Below are positions 38,277 through 48,312 of a stretch of 64,000 bases of DNA, piece after piece (the first letter of the stretch is position 1; each line of letters begins with the position of its first letter). Position numbers and translations under genes: made by a program. The notes below the pieces were generated by a model. The model was not told the DNA's origin and did no database searches. It saw nothing but the letters and a program-made list of their open reading frames with translations. The DNA is from Methylomonas sp. AM2-LC (GTDB lineage Bacteria; Pseudomonadota; Gammaproteobacteria; Methylococcales; Methylomonadaceae), in NCBI RefSeq assembly GCF_039904985.1, contig NZ_CP157005.1, positions 4,173,501 through 4,237,500 on the forward strand. Reading direction: 5' to 3'.

Positions 38277-39160
38277 CAAAACACCTGTAGTTTGAGTAAA
38301 TTTAAAAGGTACTGACCGTAACCATTTTTTGCCAATGGTTTAGCTAGTTTTTCAATTTGTTCATCGTTTATCCATTTGCTGCGCCAGGCAATTTCTTCCA
38401 GACAAGCGACTTTTAACCCCTGACGAGTCTCTATGGTTTCTATAAAGTTACCGGCCTCAATCAAGCTACTATGCGTACCTGTATCCAACCAAGCATAACC
38501 ACGCCCCATAATTTCAACGCTAAGCTGCTGTTGCTCAAGATAAACTTTGTTAACATCGGTAATTTCAAGCTCACCGCGTGCAGAGGGTTTTAAATTGGCA
38601 GCAATATCTACCACTTGATTATCGTAAAAATACAAGCCAGTCACTGCATAATTACTTTTAGGCTGTGTTGGTTTTTCTTCAAGTGAAGTGGCCCTACCGT
38701 TTACATCAAAGCTCACCACACCGTATTGATCGGGATTCAAAACGTGATAAGCAAACACAGTAGCTCCACTATCTTTACTCATAGCAACTTTGAGTTGTCT
38801 TTGTAAATCATGACCATAAAAAATATTATCGCCTAATACCAGTGCGCTGGTATGATTCCCCACAAAGTGTCTACCAATAATAAAAGCTTGTGCTAAACCA
38901 TCTGGACTTGGTTGAACCGCATATTGAATGCTAATTCCAAAATCACTGCCATCACCCAGCAAATGCTGAAATAAAGGCGTATCTTGCGGCGTAGAAATAA
39001 TTAGAATGTCTCTGATTCCAGCCAGCATTAACGTACTAAGCGGATAGTAGATCATTGGCTTGTCGTAGACAGGTAACAGTTGTTTAGAGACAGCCTTAGT
39101 GACAGGATAAAGCCGTGTTCCAGAACCGCCTGCCAGAATAATACCTTTGCGTTCAGTCAT
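38276..39160 (-). CDS. rfbA: Glucose-1-phosphate thymidylyltransferase
   Basis: A nucleotidyltransferase of 294 residues that makes dTDP-glucose. It has the signature [36 protein letters not shown], the metal site [10 protein letters not shown], and [21 protein letters not shown] at 39163 overlapping the rfbD stop is an alternative start, and the ATG at 39160 is taken here. It supplies the first step of dTDP-L-rhamnose synthesis. Confidence 0.95.
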   Translation of the reverse strand: MTERKGIILAGGSGTRLYPVTKAVSKQLLPVYDKPMIYYPLSTLMLAGIRDILIISTPQDTPLFQHLLGDGSDFGISIQYAVQPSPDGLAQAFIIGRHFVGNHTSALVLGDNIFYGHDLQRQLKVAMSKDSGATVFAYHVLNPDQYGVVSFDVNGRATSLEEKPTQPKSNYAVTGLYFYDNQVVDIAANLKPSARGELEITDVNKVYLEQQQLSVEIMGRGYAWLDTGTHSSLIEAGNFIETIETRQGLKVACLEEIAWRSKWINDEQIEKLAKPLAKNGYGQYLLNLLKLQVF

Positions 39161-39162
39161 CA

Positions 39163-40059
39163 CTATTTACCATATAATTCAGTTAACATACGTTCTACCC
39201 CTAATTGCCAAACTGGCAAATGCAAACCAAATGCTTTTGTAAGCTTTGTGGTATTTAAACGAGAGTTAAGCGGTCGCTTAGCAGGCGTTGGATAATCGCT
39301 ACTTGGAATCGCTTGGATTGACCCTTGCTCGGTTTTAAGCTCAATACCCAGTTGACGTGCGTAATCCAAAACAAAATGGGCATATTCGTACCAACTTGTT
39401 TCGCCACTTGCTGTCAAATGATAAACGCCCGACAAATCAGGCTGTTGAACAATTTTTTCAATGGCATGAGCAGTTATATCTGCCAGTAATTCAGCACCAG
39501 TCGGCGCACCAAACTGATCATTGATGACATTAAGATGTTGACGCTCCTGAGCTAGTCTTAACATTATTTTGGCAAAGTTATTACCTCGTGCCGCATAAAC
39601 CCAGCTAGTACGAAAAATCAAATGCTGGCAACCTACTGCCTGAATAGCCAGTTCACCTTCTAATTTGGTTTGACCGTACACATTTAAAGGGCCAACTGGA
39701 TCTGTTTCCTGCCTGGCGTTACCGCCACTGCCATCAAATACATAGTCGGTAGAATAATGCACCAAACAAGCACCACAGCGTTTTGCTTCTTCGGCTAATA
39801 CCCCTGGAGATACGGCATTAATTAACCTTGCAATATCTATGTCTGATTCCGCTTTATCAACGGCAGTATACGCTGCCGCGTTCACAATAATATTAGGTTG
39901 AACTGCACGAACAGTAGCTGCTAAATTGGCTGGCTGACTTAAATCGGCACAGAAATTTTGTTGGAGTTTATCTAAGGCCAATACCTCACCTAGGGGCAAT
40001 AAACTTCTTTGCAATTCCCAACCAAGTTGACCGTTTTTACCGAATAACAGAATCTTCAT
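39163..40059 (-). CDS. rfbD: dTDP-4-dehydrorhamnose reductase
   Basis: A short-chain-dehydrogenase-like enzyme of 298 residues. It has the NAD(P) motif [12 protein letters not shown], the catalytic [11 protein letters not shown] and YGQTKLEGE (YxxxK), and [16 protein letters not shown]. It reduces dTDP-4-keto-L-rhamnose to dTDP-L-rhamnose. It overlaps rfbB by 4 bp and abuts rfbA. Confidence 0.95.
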   Translation of the reverse strand: MKILLFGKNGQLGWELQRSLLPLGEVLALDKLQQNFCADLSQPANLAATVRAVQPNIIVNAAAYTAVDKAESDIDIARLINAVSPGVLAEEAKRCGACLVHYSTDYVFDGSGGNARQETDPVGPLNVYGQTKLEGELAIQAVGCQHLIFRTSWVYAARGNNFAKIMLRLAQERQHLNVINDQFGAPTGAELLADITAHAIEKIVQQPDLSGVYHLTASGETSWYEYAHFVLDYARQLGIELKTEQGSIQAIPSSDYPTPAKRPLNSRLNTTKLTKAFGLHLPVWQLGVERMLTELYGK

Positions 40060-41123
40060 ACTTTACGATCTACGTAGTTTTTATTTAACCACGATTGATA
40101 ATCGCCCGATAAGACATTATTTACCCAATCCTGATTAGCAAGATACCACTGCACGGTTTTTCGTATACCGGTTTCAAAAGTCTCAGCCGGTAGCCAACTT
40201 AATTCGCGCTCCAACTTACTTGCGTCTATTGCATAGCGACGATCATGCCCAGGTCTATCAGTAACATAAGTTATCTGTTCCTTATAGGATAACAAGTCAG
40301 TACGGGGACTTAACTCATCCAATATCTCACATAAGGTGTGTACTACCTCAAGATTGGCTTTTTCATTCCAGCCACCTACATTATAAACTTCACCTACTTT
40401 TCCTAATTCAAGAACTTTACGAATGGCACTACAATGATCTTTCACATATAGCCAATCTCTAATTTGCTGTCCATCACCATAAATTGGTAAGGACTTACCC
40501 ATTAAAGCGTTCTGAATACACAAAGGAATGAGTTTTTCAGGAAAATGATAAGGCCCGTAATTGTTTGAACAATTGGTTGTTAAAACTGGCAAACCATAGG
40601 TATGGTGATAAGCGCGCACAAGGTGATCACTTGCCGCTTTACTGGCAGAGTAAGGACTATTAGGTTGATACTGATTACTCTCACGAAACGGCTGATCCGA
40701 TAATTGCAAAGAACCGTATACTTCATCGGTTGAAACGTGCAAAAAACGAAATTGTTGTTGAGCTTCAGGCTCCAAATCCATCCAATAATGCCGCACAGCT
40801 TCTAGCAGGCGAAAACTACCAACAATATTAGTTTGAATAAAATCTTCAGGTCCATGAATAGAACGATCCACATGCGATTCAGCCGCAAAATTAATCACAG
40901 CACGAATATGATATTTTTTAAGTAAACTGAGTACTAAATCGTAGTCACCAATATCACCTTTTACAAAAACATGTCTTGGATCATTGTTTAAACTGACAAG
41001 ATTTTGCAAATTGCCCGCATAGGTCAGATTATCAATATTGATGACAGTTTCGTCATATTCTGCCAACCAATCCAAAACAAAGTTACTGCCGATAAACCCG
41101 GCACCACCAGTGACAACTATCAC
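40056..41123 (-). CDS. rfbB: dTDP-glucose 4,6-dehydratase
   Basis: An extended SDR of 355 residues. It has the N-terminal TGGAGFIGSNFVLDWL, FAAESHVDRSI, STDEVYGSL, YSASKAASDHLVRAYHHTYGLP (YxxxK) and NCSNNYGPYHFPEKLIPL. It dehydrates dTDP-glucose to dTDP-4-keto-6-deoxyglucose. It is the first gene of rfbBDAC and lies 169 bp downstream of the ExeA-like ATPase gene. The polysaccharide locus upstream encodes a rhamnosyltransferase-like enzyme that could use the product. Confidence 0.96.
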   Translation of the reverse strand: MIVVTGGAGFIGSNFVLDWLAEYDETVINIDNLTYAGNLQNLVSLNNDPRHVFVKGDIGDYDLVLSLLKKYHIRAVINFAAESHVDRSIHGPEDFIQTNIVGSFRLLEAVRHYWMDLEPEAQQQFRFLHVSTDEVYGSLQLSDQPFRESNQYQPNSPYSASKAASDHLVRAYHHTYGLPVLTTNCSNNYGPYHFPEKLIPLCIQNALMGKSLPIYGDGQQIRDWLYVKDHCSAIRKVLELGKVGEVYNVGGWNEKANLEVVHTLCEILDELSPRTDLLSYKEQITYVTDRPGHDRRYAIDASKLERELSWLPAETFETGIRKTVQWYLANQDWVNNVLSGDYQSWLNKNYVDRKV

Positions 41124-41292
41124 ATTAACACTCCAAGTACTAAGGTTTTAAGCCAAATGAAAACACAATAATATTAAGACACAATTATCATAACTTAAAA
41201 AAGCTCTTATAAAAAATGCATCCTCTATTTTTTTAAAAAAATCATATTAATCTGCCTTTTATCATGCATTATCCAAGGTAAACAGGCAAAAA

Positions 41293-42123
41293 TCACAATT
41301 TATTATTGGCCGCCACTATTCGACCAGTCTTACGTTCATTGATGACTTCCATTACATTTGCAAGCGTCACTACTTTTTCTTCCTCACCAAAAGCATAGAC
41401 AAGTGCCAAATCGCAAATGTTATTGATCAGCCTTGGAACACCACGAGAAAAGTGATAAACCGCTACGCAAACCACATCATCAAAAATCGACTCATCACCA
41501 CCGACCACTTTCAATCTATGATGAATATAGGCAATGGTTTCTGCCTCAGAAAGCGGCTCCAAATGATATTCAATTGAAACTCTCTGGGCAAACTGAACTA
41601 GTTCAGGGCTATTTAATTTATCAATCAACTCGGGTTGACCAACTAATACCAATTGCAACAACATATCTTGACTGACATTGATATTCGATAACAAGCGCAG
41701 TTCTTCCAAAGCCTGAAGATCCATATTTTGAGCTTCGTCCACAACTAGAATCGCACGTCTGTTATTTTGATGCTGCTTGTTTAAAAAATCCACAAACACT
41801 TGATAACGTTCAACCTTATCCTGAGCGGTATTACTTATATTAAAAGCATTAAGAACCCAGGTAAGTAAATCTCCGAAAGCGCTATGAGTATTCGTAATAA
41901 GACCCACAACACACTCATCACCAATAGTCAGTAACGCTTTTCGAATAAGTGTTGTTTTTCCTGCGCCAATTTCACCAGTAATGACTGTAAATCCAGCCTG
42001 GCTAACTAAACCGTATTGCAAAACTGACCAAGCTTTTTTATGCTTAGGACTAAAAAACAAAAACTCGGGATCGGGTATTAATGAAAAAGGCTTCTTAGTA
42101 AATCCAAAGAATTTATTATACAT
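41293..42123 (-). CDS. ExeA/GspA-like AAA ATPase of exosortase-type polysaccharide loci
   Basis: The 276-residue protein begins MYNKFFGFTKKPFSLIPDPEFLFFSPKHKKAW, the start typical of ExeA-like ATPases and of the XrtA-associated ATPase family. Walker A is GEIGAGKTTL, Walker B LVVDEAQNM, followed by QLVLVGQPEL and RGVPRLINNICDLAL. No transmembrane or peptidoglycan-binding region is present. In EpsH/XrtA-type clusters this gene follows the BY-kinase and chain-length genes, as here, but its precise role is unproven. Confidence 0.85.
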   Translation of the reverse strand: MYNKFFGFTKKPFSLIPDPEFLFFSPKHKKAWSVLQYGLVSQAGFTVITGEIGAGKTTLIRKALLTIGDECVVGLITNTHSAFGDLLTWVLNAFNISNTAQDKVERYQVFVDFLNKQHQNNRRAILVVDEAQNMDLQALEELRLLSNINVSQDMLLQLVLVGQPELIDKLNSPELVQFAQRVSIEYHLEPLSEAETIAYIHHRLKVVGGDESIFDDVVCVAVYHFSRGVPRLINNICDLALVYAFGEEEKVVTLANVMEVINERKTGRIVAANNKL

Positions 42124-42158
42124 AGCATACCAAGAAATAATCTCTAATAGAAAACATA

Positions 42159-42974
42159 CTAGTAGTACCCATAGCCTTGATGATCTGGCGGATTTTGCGA
42201 TTTATTAAGCACGGTTCCTAATAAATTAGTATTAGAAAGCATTTGCAGAGATTTTGTAATTTCACTAGCCTTACTCACACCATCTTCTATAACTAATAAA
42301 ACTGCATCATAATATTCAGAAGCTGCCAACACGTCATCAATAGCTAAAATAGGTGGCATATCAAATATAATAATTCTTGAACTATATCGATTTTTTATAT
42401 CCTCTACCAACTGTTTCATTTTAGGTGACGAAATTAACTCAGATGAGTCTCGAGTATCTCCCACGCCAGGCAAAACCACAAGCCTTTCAATTCCTGGATT
42501 AAATAATATCTGATTGAGTGGCACATCAGAATTCAAATAATCTAATATTCCGTATTTTACATCAGCATCAAAATACCATTTTAACCTAGGAATACGCAGA
42601 TCAAAATCAACCAGAAGAACTGTTTGATTAACTTCCATAGCGATAGAAATTGCCAGATTTGTAGCCACCATAGACTTTCCAACACCCCTAGTAGGCGCCG
42701 TGATTGCAAAGCTATTCCATTTATTTGCCCGCATTTGTTTTAATACTTTAGTACGTAACATTCGAAAATAGTCTGCAATAGGATCATGTTTTTGCATAGC
42801 AACAACCCTACGATCACGTAACATCTCATTATTAAGTGTAATTTTCTGGGTAGTCGTGTAAACAATCTCAGACGTATTGAGTTTAGTATTTATAAGCTCT
42901 GGTTTAGGCAACTCATCCTTAACCGTCACTTCATCACGACCTACTTTATCGAGTGCTTTCTCTAAAAAATCCAT
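42159..42974 (-). CDS. Polysaccharide-synthesis tyrosine autokinase (BY-kinase)
   Basis: A cytoplasmic CpsD/CapB-type kinase of 271 residues. It has Walker A PTRGVGKSMVATNLA, Walker A' VLLVDFDLRIP and Walker B IIIFDMPP, and ends in a Tyr-rich tail (GYGYY) of the kind that is autophosphorylated. The membrane activator is the chain-length protein encoded 18 bp upstream. In this split arrangement, phosphorylation cycles are thought to control polymer length. Confidence 0.88.
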   Translation of the reverse strand: MDFLEKALDKVGRDEVTVKDELPKPELINTKLNTSEIVYTTTQKITLNNEMLRDRRVVAMQKHDPIADYFRMLRTKVLKQMRANKWNSFAITAPTRGVGKSMVATNLAISIAMEVNQTVLLVDFDLRIPRLKWYFDADVKYGILDYLNSDVPLNQILFNPGIERLVVLPGVGDTRDSSELISSPKMKQLVEDIKNRYSSRIIIFDMPPILAIDDVLAASEYYDAVLLVIEDGVSKASEITKSLQMLSNTNLLGTVLNKSQNPPDHQGYGYY

Positions 42975-42992
42975 ACTAAATCTCCGAATATC

Positions 42993-44732
42993 CTAAATCA
43001 GGTTAATTCTTTCCCATACTTTGTAGAATAAAACATCTAAAGGCATATATAGAAAATGTATTGCTAAAACTAAAACCAGAATACCAACTAAGCTGGCAAT
43101 CCAAAAAGTCGTCCAGGTTCGCCGCGCTCTTTGTTCGTCGGCTTTGTTGGGTATATAAGGTATAACAACTAAAGGCTCAAAACCCGTTACAGCCGCTAAA
43201 CCACTACTTCCTCTAACACCACCAAACATAAACTCTGCCAAAAACCCAGATCCCACACCACCACCAATGGAAATAACAATGCCAATTAAAAAAACTTTTA
43301 GCCGATTAGGCTTAATGGGCTTGATTGCCTCAACAGGGGGTTCAATCAAGGTAAATGACTCTGCTTTTTGTTCTTCTTCTAAGGTTTGTGCAAGTTTTGC
43401 TTCAGATTCTTTTGCTCTAAGCTCTTGATACTTTGCCTTATGATTTTCTAAATCACGTTCCAACTCAGCATAGCCACGTTCAACTTGATGTGTTTGTGAA
43501 ATATTCTTTTCTAAACTTTGAAGTTTTTGCTGCAAACTAACCCTTTGCATTTTAATATTTTGCAGCTCAACCTCAGCAATATCCATTTCACTTTTTAATT
43601 GCAAATAAACTGGATTATTTATACCTAATTCTTTATTTCGTTGGGATTGTTGATTTGAGACTTTAGAAGTATCATCTTTACTTTCTAAATCAGCAATTTT
43701 ACGCTGCAAAGCCTTTACATCAGGATGATCATCTGAATATTTTTGCTTAAGAAGGCTTAAAGATTGCCGAGCGTCGGAAAGCGCAGAATTATCTGCGGAT
43801 TGAACTTTCGCATCCTCTTTTTCCAAGTTTTCAATCTGGCGGCGAACATGTTGTACATCTGGATGAGAATCATTATATTTACCTAACAAACTGCTTTCTA
43901 AGGCTTTAAGTTCAGACAACGAACTTACTGTATTATGCGAATTACCATTTTGACCTTGGGAAACAACTGGTTTGGAAGGATTGGTGGCAGCTAGTTGAGC
44001 AACAAGACTAATTCGTCTTTCAGTCGTTAATTTTTCTTGCAATGACAATTGCTCTAAATCAGATTCAATGCGACTAATCATTGACAAATTTACAGGCATT
44101 AATTCGGGCAAACTTTCATTGTATTTTTGCTTATATTCAGCAATGTCATTTTCGATTTTCTGTGTTTCAATTCTGACTTTCTCTGCTTCTTCTTCTAAGA
44201 ATTTTGAAGTTTCCTCAGCACTTTGCGTTCTTGCTCTAACATTTTCACTCAGAAATAACGTTACCAATTCATTGGCTACGCGTTGCGCAATGGCAGATGA
44301 TTTATCGAAAAACAATAATTTAAATGCAATAGTCGCCTTTGATCTTCCACCCTTATTAGTTACATCAGCATTCATTAATTCAACACTTGCATTTTCTTTG
44401 AATAAATCAACTAATTCAGATTGGCTTAATTTTTCACGCTTATTTGCATAAACACTGTATTTATCAATAACTTTTGATAAATTAGTAACCGTCATCACGC
44501 GTTGCTCAATGAGTTTTATTCGCTCATCAGCATAACTAGTTACTGTAGATTTAACTAACTCTGAAGGGATATGTTGCTGTTCAATTAGAATAGTAGCTGA
44601 CGATTGATACACTGGTGGCAAAAAAAGTGCCAGCATTAAACTTGCAGTTAATAAAACAAAGGTCGGAATAAGAATTATATACTTCCAACGTCTGGCTATA
44701 GCCAATATTATTTTGGGGTTAATCTCTTCCAT
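42993..44732 (-). CDS. Polysaccharide chain-length determinant (Wzz/PCP type)
   Basis: The protein has 579 residues. A transmembrane helix near residues 17-38 is followed by a Wzz domain (YQSSATILIEQQHIPSELVKS) and a very long coiled-coil periplasmic region at about 170-440 containing two DSHPDVQHVRRQIENLE / DDHPDVKALQRKIADLE segments. The proline-rich motif (PVEAIKPIKPNRLK) and a second transmembrane helix follow. A further C-terminal hydrophobic stretch is present (WIASLVGILVLVLAIHFLYM). This matches the XrtA-system chain-length protein. The separate kinase downstream supplies the cytoplasmic half. Confidence 0.88.
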   Translation of the reverse strand: MEEINPKIILAIARRWKYIILIPTFVLLTASLMLALFLPPVYQSSATILIEQQHIPSELVKSTVTSYADERIKLIEQRVMTVTNLSKVIDKYSVYANKREKLSQSELVDLFKENASVELMNADVTNKGGRSKATIAFKLLFFDKSSAIAQRVANELVTLFLSENVRARTQSAEETSKFLEEEAEKVRIETQKIENDIAEYKQKYNESLPELMPVNLSMISRIESDLEQLSLQEKLTTERRISLVAQLAATNPSKPVVSQGQNGNSHNTVSSLSELKALESSLLGKYNDSHPDVQHVRRQIENLEKEDAKVQSADNSALSDARQSLSLLKQKYSDDHPDVKALQRKIADLESKDDTSKVSNQQSQRNKELGINNPVYLQLKSEMDIAEVELQNIKMQRVSLQQKLQSLEKNISQTHQVERGYAELERDLENHKAKYQELRAKESEAKLAQTLEEEQKAESFTLIEPPVEAIKPIKPNRLKVFLIGIVISIGGGVGSGFLAEFMFGGVRGSSGLAAVTGFEPLVVIPYIPNKADEQRARRTWTTFWIASLVGILVLVLAIHFLYMPLDVLFYKVWERINLI

Positions 44733-44738
44733 TTAGCC

Positions 44739-45905
44739 TTACCTTGAAATATTAAAACCAGACCAATTATAATTAAACGTAAGCATCAAAGCTTTTGATA
44801 CAGCTGAATAAGTATAATCCTGTTGACGATAAATAAATGTTAATCCAATATCAATATCACGTTGCATTTTCCAGTTAATAGTTGGCTGAAACGTTAAATA
44901 GGTACGGTTGGCATATATACTACCAGTAGTGGCAGCTTGACCTAAGGTATCTATCATAGAATATCCGCCATTAATATTAGCATTCCAGCGATCAGAAAAT
45001 TTATAGTTATAGCCAACAGTAAAAGCTGTTTGTTGTGTTAAAACTCCCAGACCACTTGGGTTAACTGACCTTGACAACATTACATATTCAGAAGATTGAA
45101 TATCTTCATGATTTAACCTTATATTAGCAACCCAACCCGAAGAGGTAGAACTTGAATTTGAATTTGCGACACTGCTTTGCTGAGTAAAGCGTTCGCCAAT
45201 AACGCTATTAATATCCCAATGTTGCGTCATTTTATATAACAATCCGACATTGGCACTATATGTTTCAGTTATACGCTGAAAATTACTTGTAAAATCACTA
45301 CGACTATACGAACCAGTCAGATTCTGAGTTAATCTATCGGTCCAAACCCGCTTCCAATCCAATGTCCCTGATTGAGTAGTATTATTGACTAAACCACTTC
45401 CACCTGTATAAGTAGAAGCCAAATAATTCGCCGACAACTTAATACTATCGTTAGCATTCAATAAATACGTAAAAGTTGGATTTAATGCTTCAGTAATACG
45501 TGTTGATGAAGTTAAAAAGTTACCGGTATCAGTTGAAGCAATACTATTAGTTAAAACTTTATTATAATCAGCATTTAAACCCCAAATTGTGCGAGCAGTT
45601 TTATAATCTGTATTTATACTATAATTTTGTGGCTCATTATCATAAAGACTATAAGTGTATTGCCTTACCCCATAACTACCAGAGCCAGCAATATTCCAAT
45701 CATCATCATTACGTTTAAAATTTACCTGTGGGGTTAAAAAAAATTCAAATGATCCTTGCGGATTTTTTGCCAACCTGAAGTTATCATCATATCCAAACAT
45801 CTGACTTAAACTACCATCAACTTTCCAGTCTGCTGCTTGCGCAGAAATACTAAAAAATATAAAAAGCAAAAAATAATGCCAGCAATATTTAAACAGATTA
45901 AACAT
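44739..45905 (-). CDS. Outer-membrane beta-barrel protein of the polysaccharide locus
   Basis: The ATG at 45905, with AGGG upstream, is preferred to a TTG at 45923 that would overlap the export gene. The 388-residue protein has a signal peptide ending at ISAQAADWK and then alternating beta strands rich in Tyr, Asn, Ser and Thr (GYDDNFRLAKNPQGSFEFFLTPQVNFKR at the start, a closing strand near FNYNWSGFNISR). It resembles the outer-membrane protein found in PEP-CTERM/XrtA polysaccharide loci. It probably takes part in polymer secretion. Confidence 0.78.
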   Translation of the reverse strand: MFNLFKYCWHYFLLFIFFSISAQAADWKVDGSLSQMFGYDDNFRLAKNPQGSFEFFLTPQVNFKRNDDDWNIAGSGSYGVRQYTYSLYDNEPQNYSINTDYKTARTIWGLNADYNKVLTNSIASTDTGNFLTSSTRITEALNPTFTYLLNANDSIKLSANYLASTYTGGSGLVNNTTQSGTLDWKRVWTDRLTQNLTGSYSRSDFTSNFQRITETYSANVGLLYKMTQHWDINSVIGERFTQQSSVANSNSSSTSSGWVANIRLNHEDIQSSEYVMLSRSVNPSGLGVLTQQTAFTVGYNYKFSDRWNANINGGYSMIDTLGQAATTGSIYANRTYLTFQPTINWKMQRDIDIGLTFIYRQQDYTYSAVSKALMLTFNYNWSGFNISR

Positions 45906-45912
45906 ATTTACC

Positions 45913-46470
45913 CTATGGAACAATTATAACATCGCCACTTTTTAATAGAATGTTACTATCTAGATTTTCACCTGTTTCAATTTCGCCAAATTGAAAGTTA
46001 ATTGGCTTAGTTGACTCACCGTCACGACGTAAAATTAATATACTATTTGCTTTTGCAAATGTCGTTAATCCACCGGCCAAACTTAGAGCTTGAGTGACAT
46101 TCAGAGGAGCAATCATGCTATAGTTTCCTGGCTTACCCACTTGCCCAATAACATAGACTGTATTTCCATCGACAGCTTTAACTGAAATAGTAACAGCCGG
46201 ATCTGATAAATATTTGGTTAATTTTTCCAAAACAATTTTCTGAACTTCATCAACTGACTTACCGGCTGCTATAAAACTCCCAACCAACGGAAAGCTAATA
46301 GAACCATCAGGTAAAACTCTCATTTCACCATGTAATGCCTCCTCATTCCAAACTGAAATAACCAGCATATCACCCGGATTTATTAGGTAATTACCAGTAT
46401 CAGAATATCCAATTTCGGTAAGCAACAGCAAAACCGCAGCAAACAGTCTTATAATAATTTTCTTTCTCAT
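45913..46470 (-). CDS. Wza-like polysaccharide export protein
   Basis: A 185-residue periplasmic protein with a signal peptide, a Poly_export domain (YLINPGDMLVISVWNEEALHGEMRVLPDGSISFPLVG) and a SLBB-like domain (VYVIGQVGKPGNYSMIAPLNVTQALSLAGGLTTFAKANSI). Unlike Wza, the signal region ends TEIGYSDTG with no lipobox Cys, and the C-terminal outer-membrane helix is absent. It may rely on the adjacent beta-barrel protein to cross the outer membrane. The 223 bp upstream (46471-46693) are very AT-rich and gene-free. Confidence 0.88.
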   Translation of the reverse strand: MRKKIIIRLFAAVLLLLTEIGYSDTGNYLINPGDMLVISVWNEEALHGEMRVLPDGSISFPLVGSFIAAGKSVDEVQKIVLEKLTKYLSDPAVTISVKAVDGNTVYVIGQVGKPGNYSMIAPLNVTQALSLAGGLTTFAKANSILILRRDGESTKPINFQFGEIETGENLDSNILLKSGDVIIVP

Positions 46471-46693
46471 AAATTACCTATTAATTACATACTCATGATC
46501 ACAAAAGCTCAAAAAATCTAAAGAAAATATAGCTATAATATTTAGATAATTCGAACTCAATATCTAAGGTATTGTATAAAAGTGTCGCGCTCTTATTTTT
46601 ATATACATATTTATTATAAAAACATAAACACAATTAACAATATATTTTTACAAAATATATCACATTACTAAACAAAACTTATGCCTACATTTT

Positions 46694-48199
46694 TTAACTT
46701 TTATTTAATTCATGTATTTTCTCTAAAATACGTAAAGCCTCTGCTTGATCCGGTTTATATTGTAGAGATTTGTTTATTAAAAGTTCAGCACGCTTAAGAT
46801 CATTATGCTCTATCATCTTATTTGCTACAGGTATCACTGCATCAAAATTAGCCGGATTAATCTCTACAGCTTTTCTGAATGCATCGTTTGCTAGTTCGGG
46901 CATGCTTTGCATCAAATAGGCGTTTGCCATTAAAACAAACTGTTCATCTTTATCTGGATACTCATTAGTTAAGATACGTAATATAGACAAGGCTTCATCA
47001 ATTTTATTATTAGCAATTTTAATTTTTGCCTGCATTAGTAGTGCATCATAATTACGTGCATCTATCGATAGCACATCATTTATTAACTTACTAGCTTCTG
47101 CTTCATCATGCTCCTGAAAAGCAATTGAGGCAAGCACTGCCTTCGCTTGCAAAACCTGTTTTGAATCTTTCTTAATATCAAACTTAGATAGCATCGTATT
47201 GTCAGTTCCTGTAGCATTATGCTCCGTAACAACACTATTTAGCACTTTTTTTGCTTCTGATATCTGCTGAGACTTAATATACAAATCAGCTAATTTCAAA
47301 TACATATCAACGTTTTCTGGATTTTGCTTAATAAACTCACGAACTATTGCTATGGTATTTTTTGGATCGTTTTTCTCAATAAAATCCACATAAGCTTTTT
47401 TAATATTAAAATCTTTAGGATTTTTATTCAAAATTGACTTATACATTGCATCAGCATCTACAAATCGATTTGTTTCGGTATAAATTTTAATAAGTGAATA
47501 CCGTAAATCCAGATTATCTGGCAAGCGTTTTATTAAATTTATATAATCTTCTTCAATTGCTTGAACATCATTTGTCGCTTGGTTAACTTGCAATTTAGCC
47601 ACATATAATGATATATCATTTGGTTTAGCATCTAATGCTTTATCGACTAATTCTAATGCTGACTTATACTCTTTTTCTTGAATAAGAATCGATGTCTTCA
47701 GTGTAATTGCATGTACATTCTTAGGTTCTAAATCCAAGGCATTTTCAACATAATGCATTGCCTCTTGATTTAACTTTTTCTTCAACAAAACTAAACCTTT
47801 AATGATTAACGCTTCCACATTATTTGGTTCAGAATGCAAAACTATATCTATTTCTTTATCCGCTTTCTCAATAAGATTTGCTGCTGCTTCAACACTAGCC
47901 AATTTTAAATGCGCTTGCAGATAGTTAGGGTTTAGATAGATAACACGCTCCAAATTATCAAACATTGGTTGCCATCTTTTATTTACTTCATCGATTAAAG
48001 CTATATAATAAAAAGCATCAACATGATGGGGATTCAATTGAGTTGCTAACGATAACTCCGCATTGGCTTTATCATAATTTTTTTCATTGAAAAAAACTTT
48101 TCCTTGCTGAAAATGCTCATCTGCAACTTCCGCAGGATTCTTGCAAGCTTGAATACTTAAGCATAAGCTTAGCAAGAAAAAAAACTTTATCACGCGCAT
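46694..48199 (-). CDS. TPR-repeat lipoprotein of the polysaccharide locus
   Basis: The start is placed at 48199 (MRVIKFFFLLSLCLSIQACKN), which gives a clean lipoprotein signal with the lipobox SIQAC. An upstream ATG at 48265 would add a second hydrophobic stretch. The 501-residue protein consists of about a dozen TPR motifs (for example GKVFFNEKNYDKANAELSLATQLNPHHVDAFYYIA). It resembles the PEP-CTERM system TPR lipoprotein family, thought to scaffold polysaccharide assembly. It has many AAA/AAT codons. No clear ribosome-binding site was found for either start. Confidence 0.82.
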   Translation of the reverse strand: MRVIKFFFLLSLCLSIQACKNPAEVADEHFQQGKVFFNEKNYDKANAELSLATQLNPHHVDAFYYIALIDEVNKRWQPMFDNLERVIYLNPNYLQAHLKLASVEAAANLIEKADKEIDIVLHSEPNNVEALIIKGLVLLKKKLNQEAMHYVENALDLEPKNVHAITLKTSILIQEKEYKSALELVDKALDAKPNDISLYVAKLQVNQATNDVQAIEEDYINLIKRLPDNLDLRYSLIKIYTETNRFVDADAMYKSILNKNPKDFNIKKAYVDFIEKNDPKNTIAIVREFIKQNPENVDMYLKLADLYIKSQQISEAKKVLNSVVTEHNATGTDNTMLSKFDIKKDSKQVLQAKAVLASIAFQEHDEAEASKLINDVLSIDARNYDALLMQAKIKIANNKIDEALSILRILTNEYPDKDEQFVLMANAYLMQSMPELANDAFRKAVEINPANFDAVIPVANKMIEHNDLKRAELLINKSLQYKPDQAEALRILEKIHELNKS

Positions 48200-48312
48200 T
48201 TTAAAAAAAAATAAAAAATAAATTTTAAGTAATTTAAATATTTCATAATATATATTTGCTAACATAAAACAAATATACTTATCAAAAAACTATAATTCAA
48301 CAGATAATTCAC

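Noticed and set aside
41161..41292. Run of T followed by run of A near 41230 as a terminator
   Set aside because: The palindrome is only A/T, with no GC stem, so it is more likely AT-rich spacer than a terminator.
44068..44451. 127-codon plus-strand frame opposite the chain-length gene
   Set aside because: Antisense shadow of a coiled-coil coding region with no motif and no ribosome-binding site.
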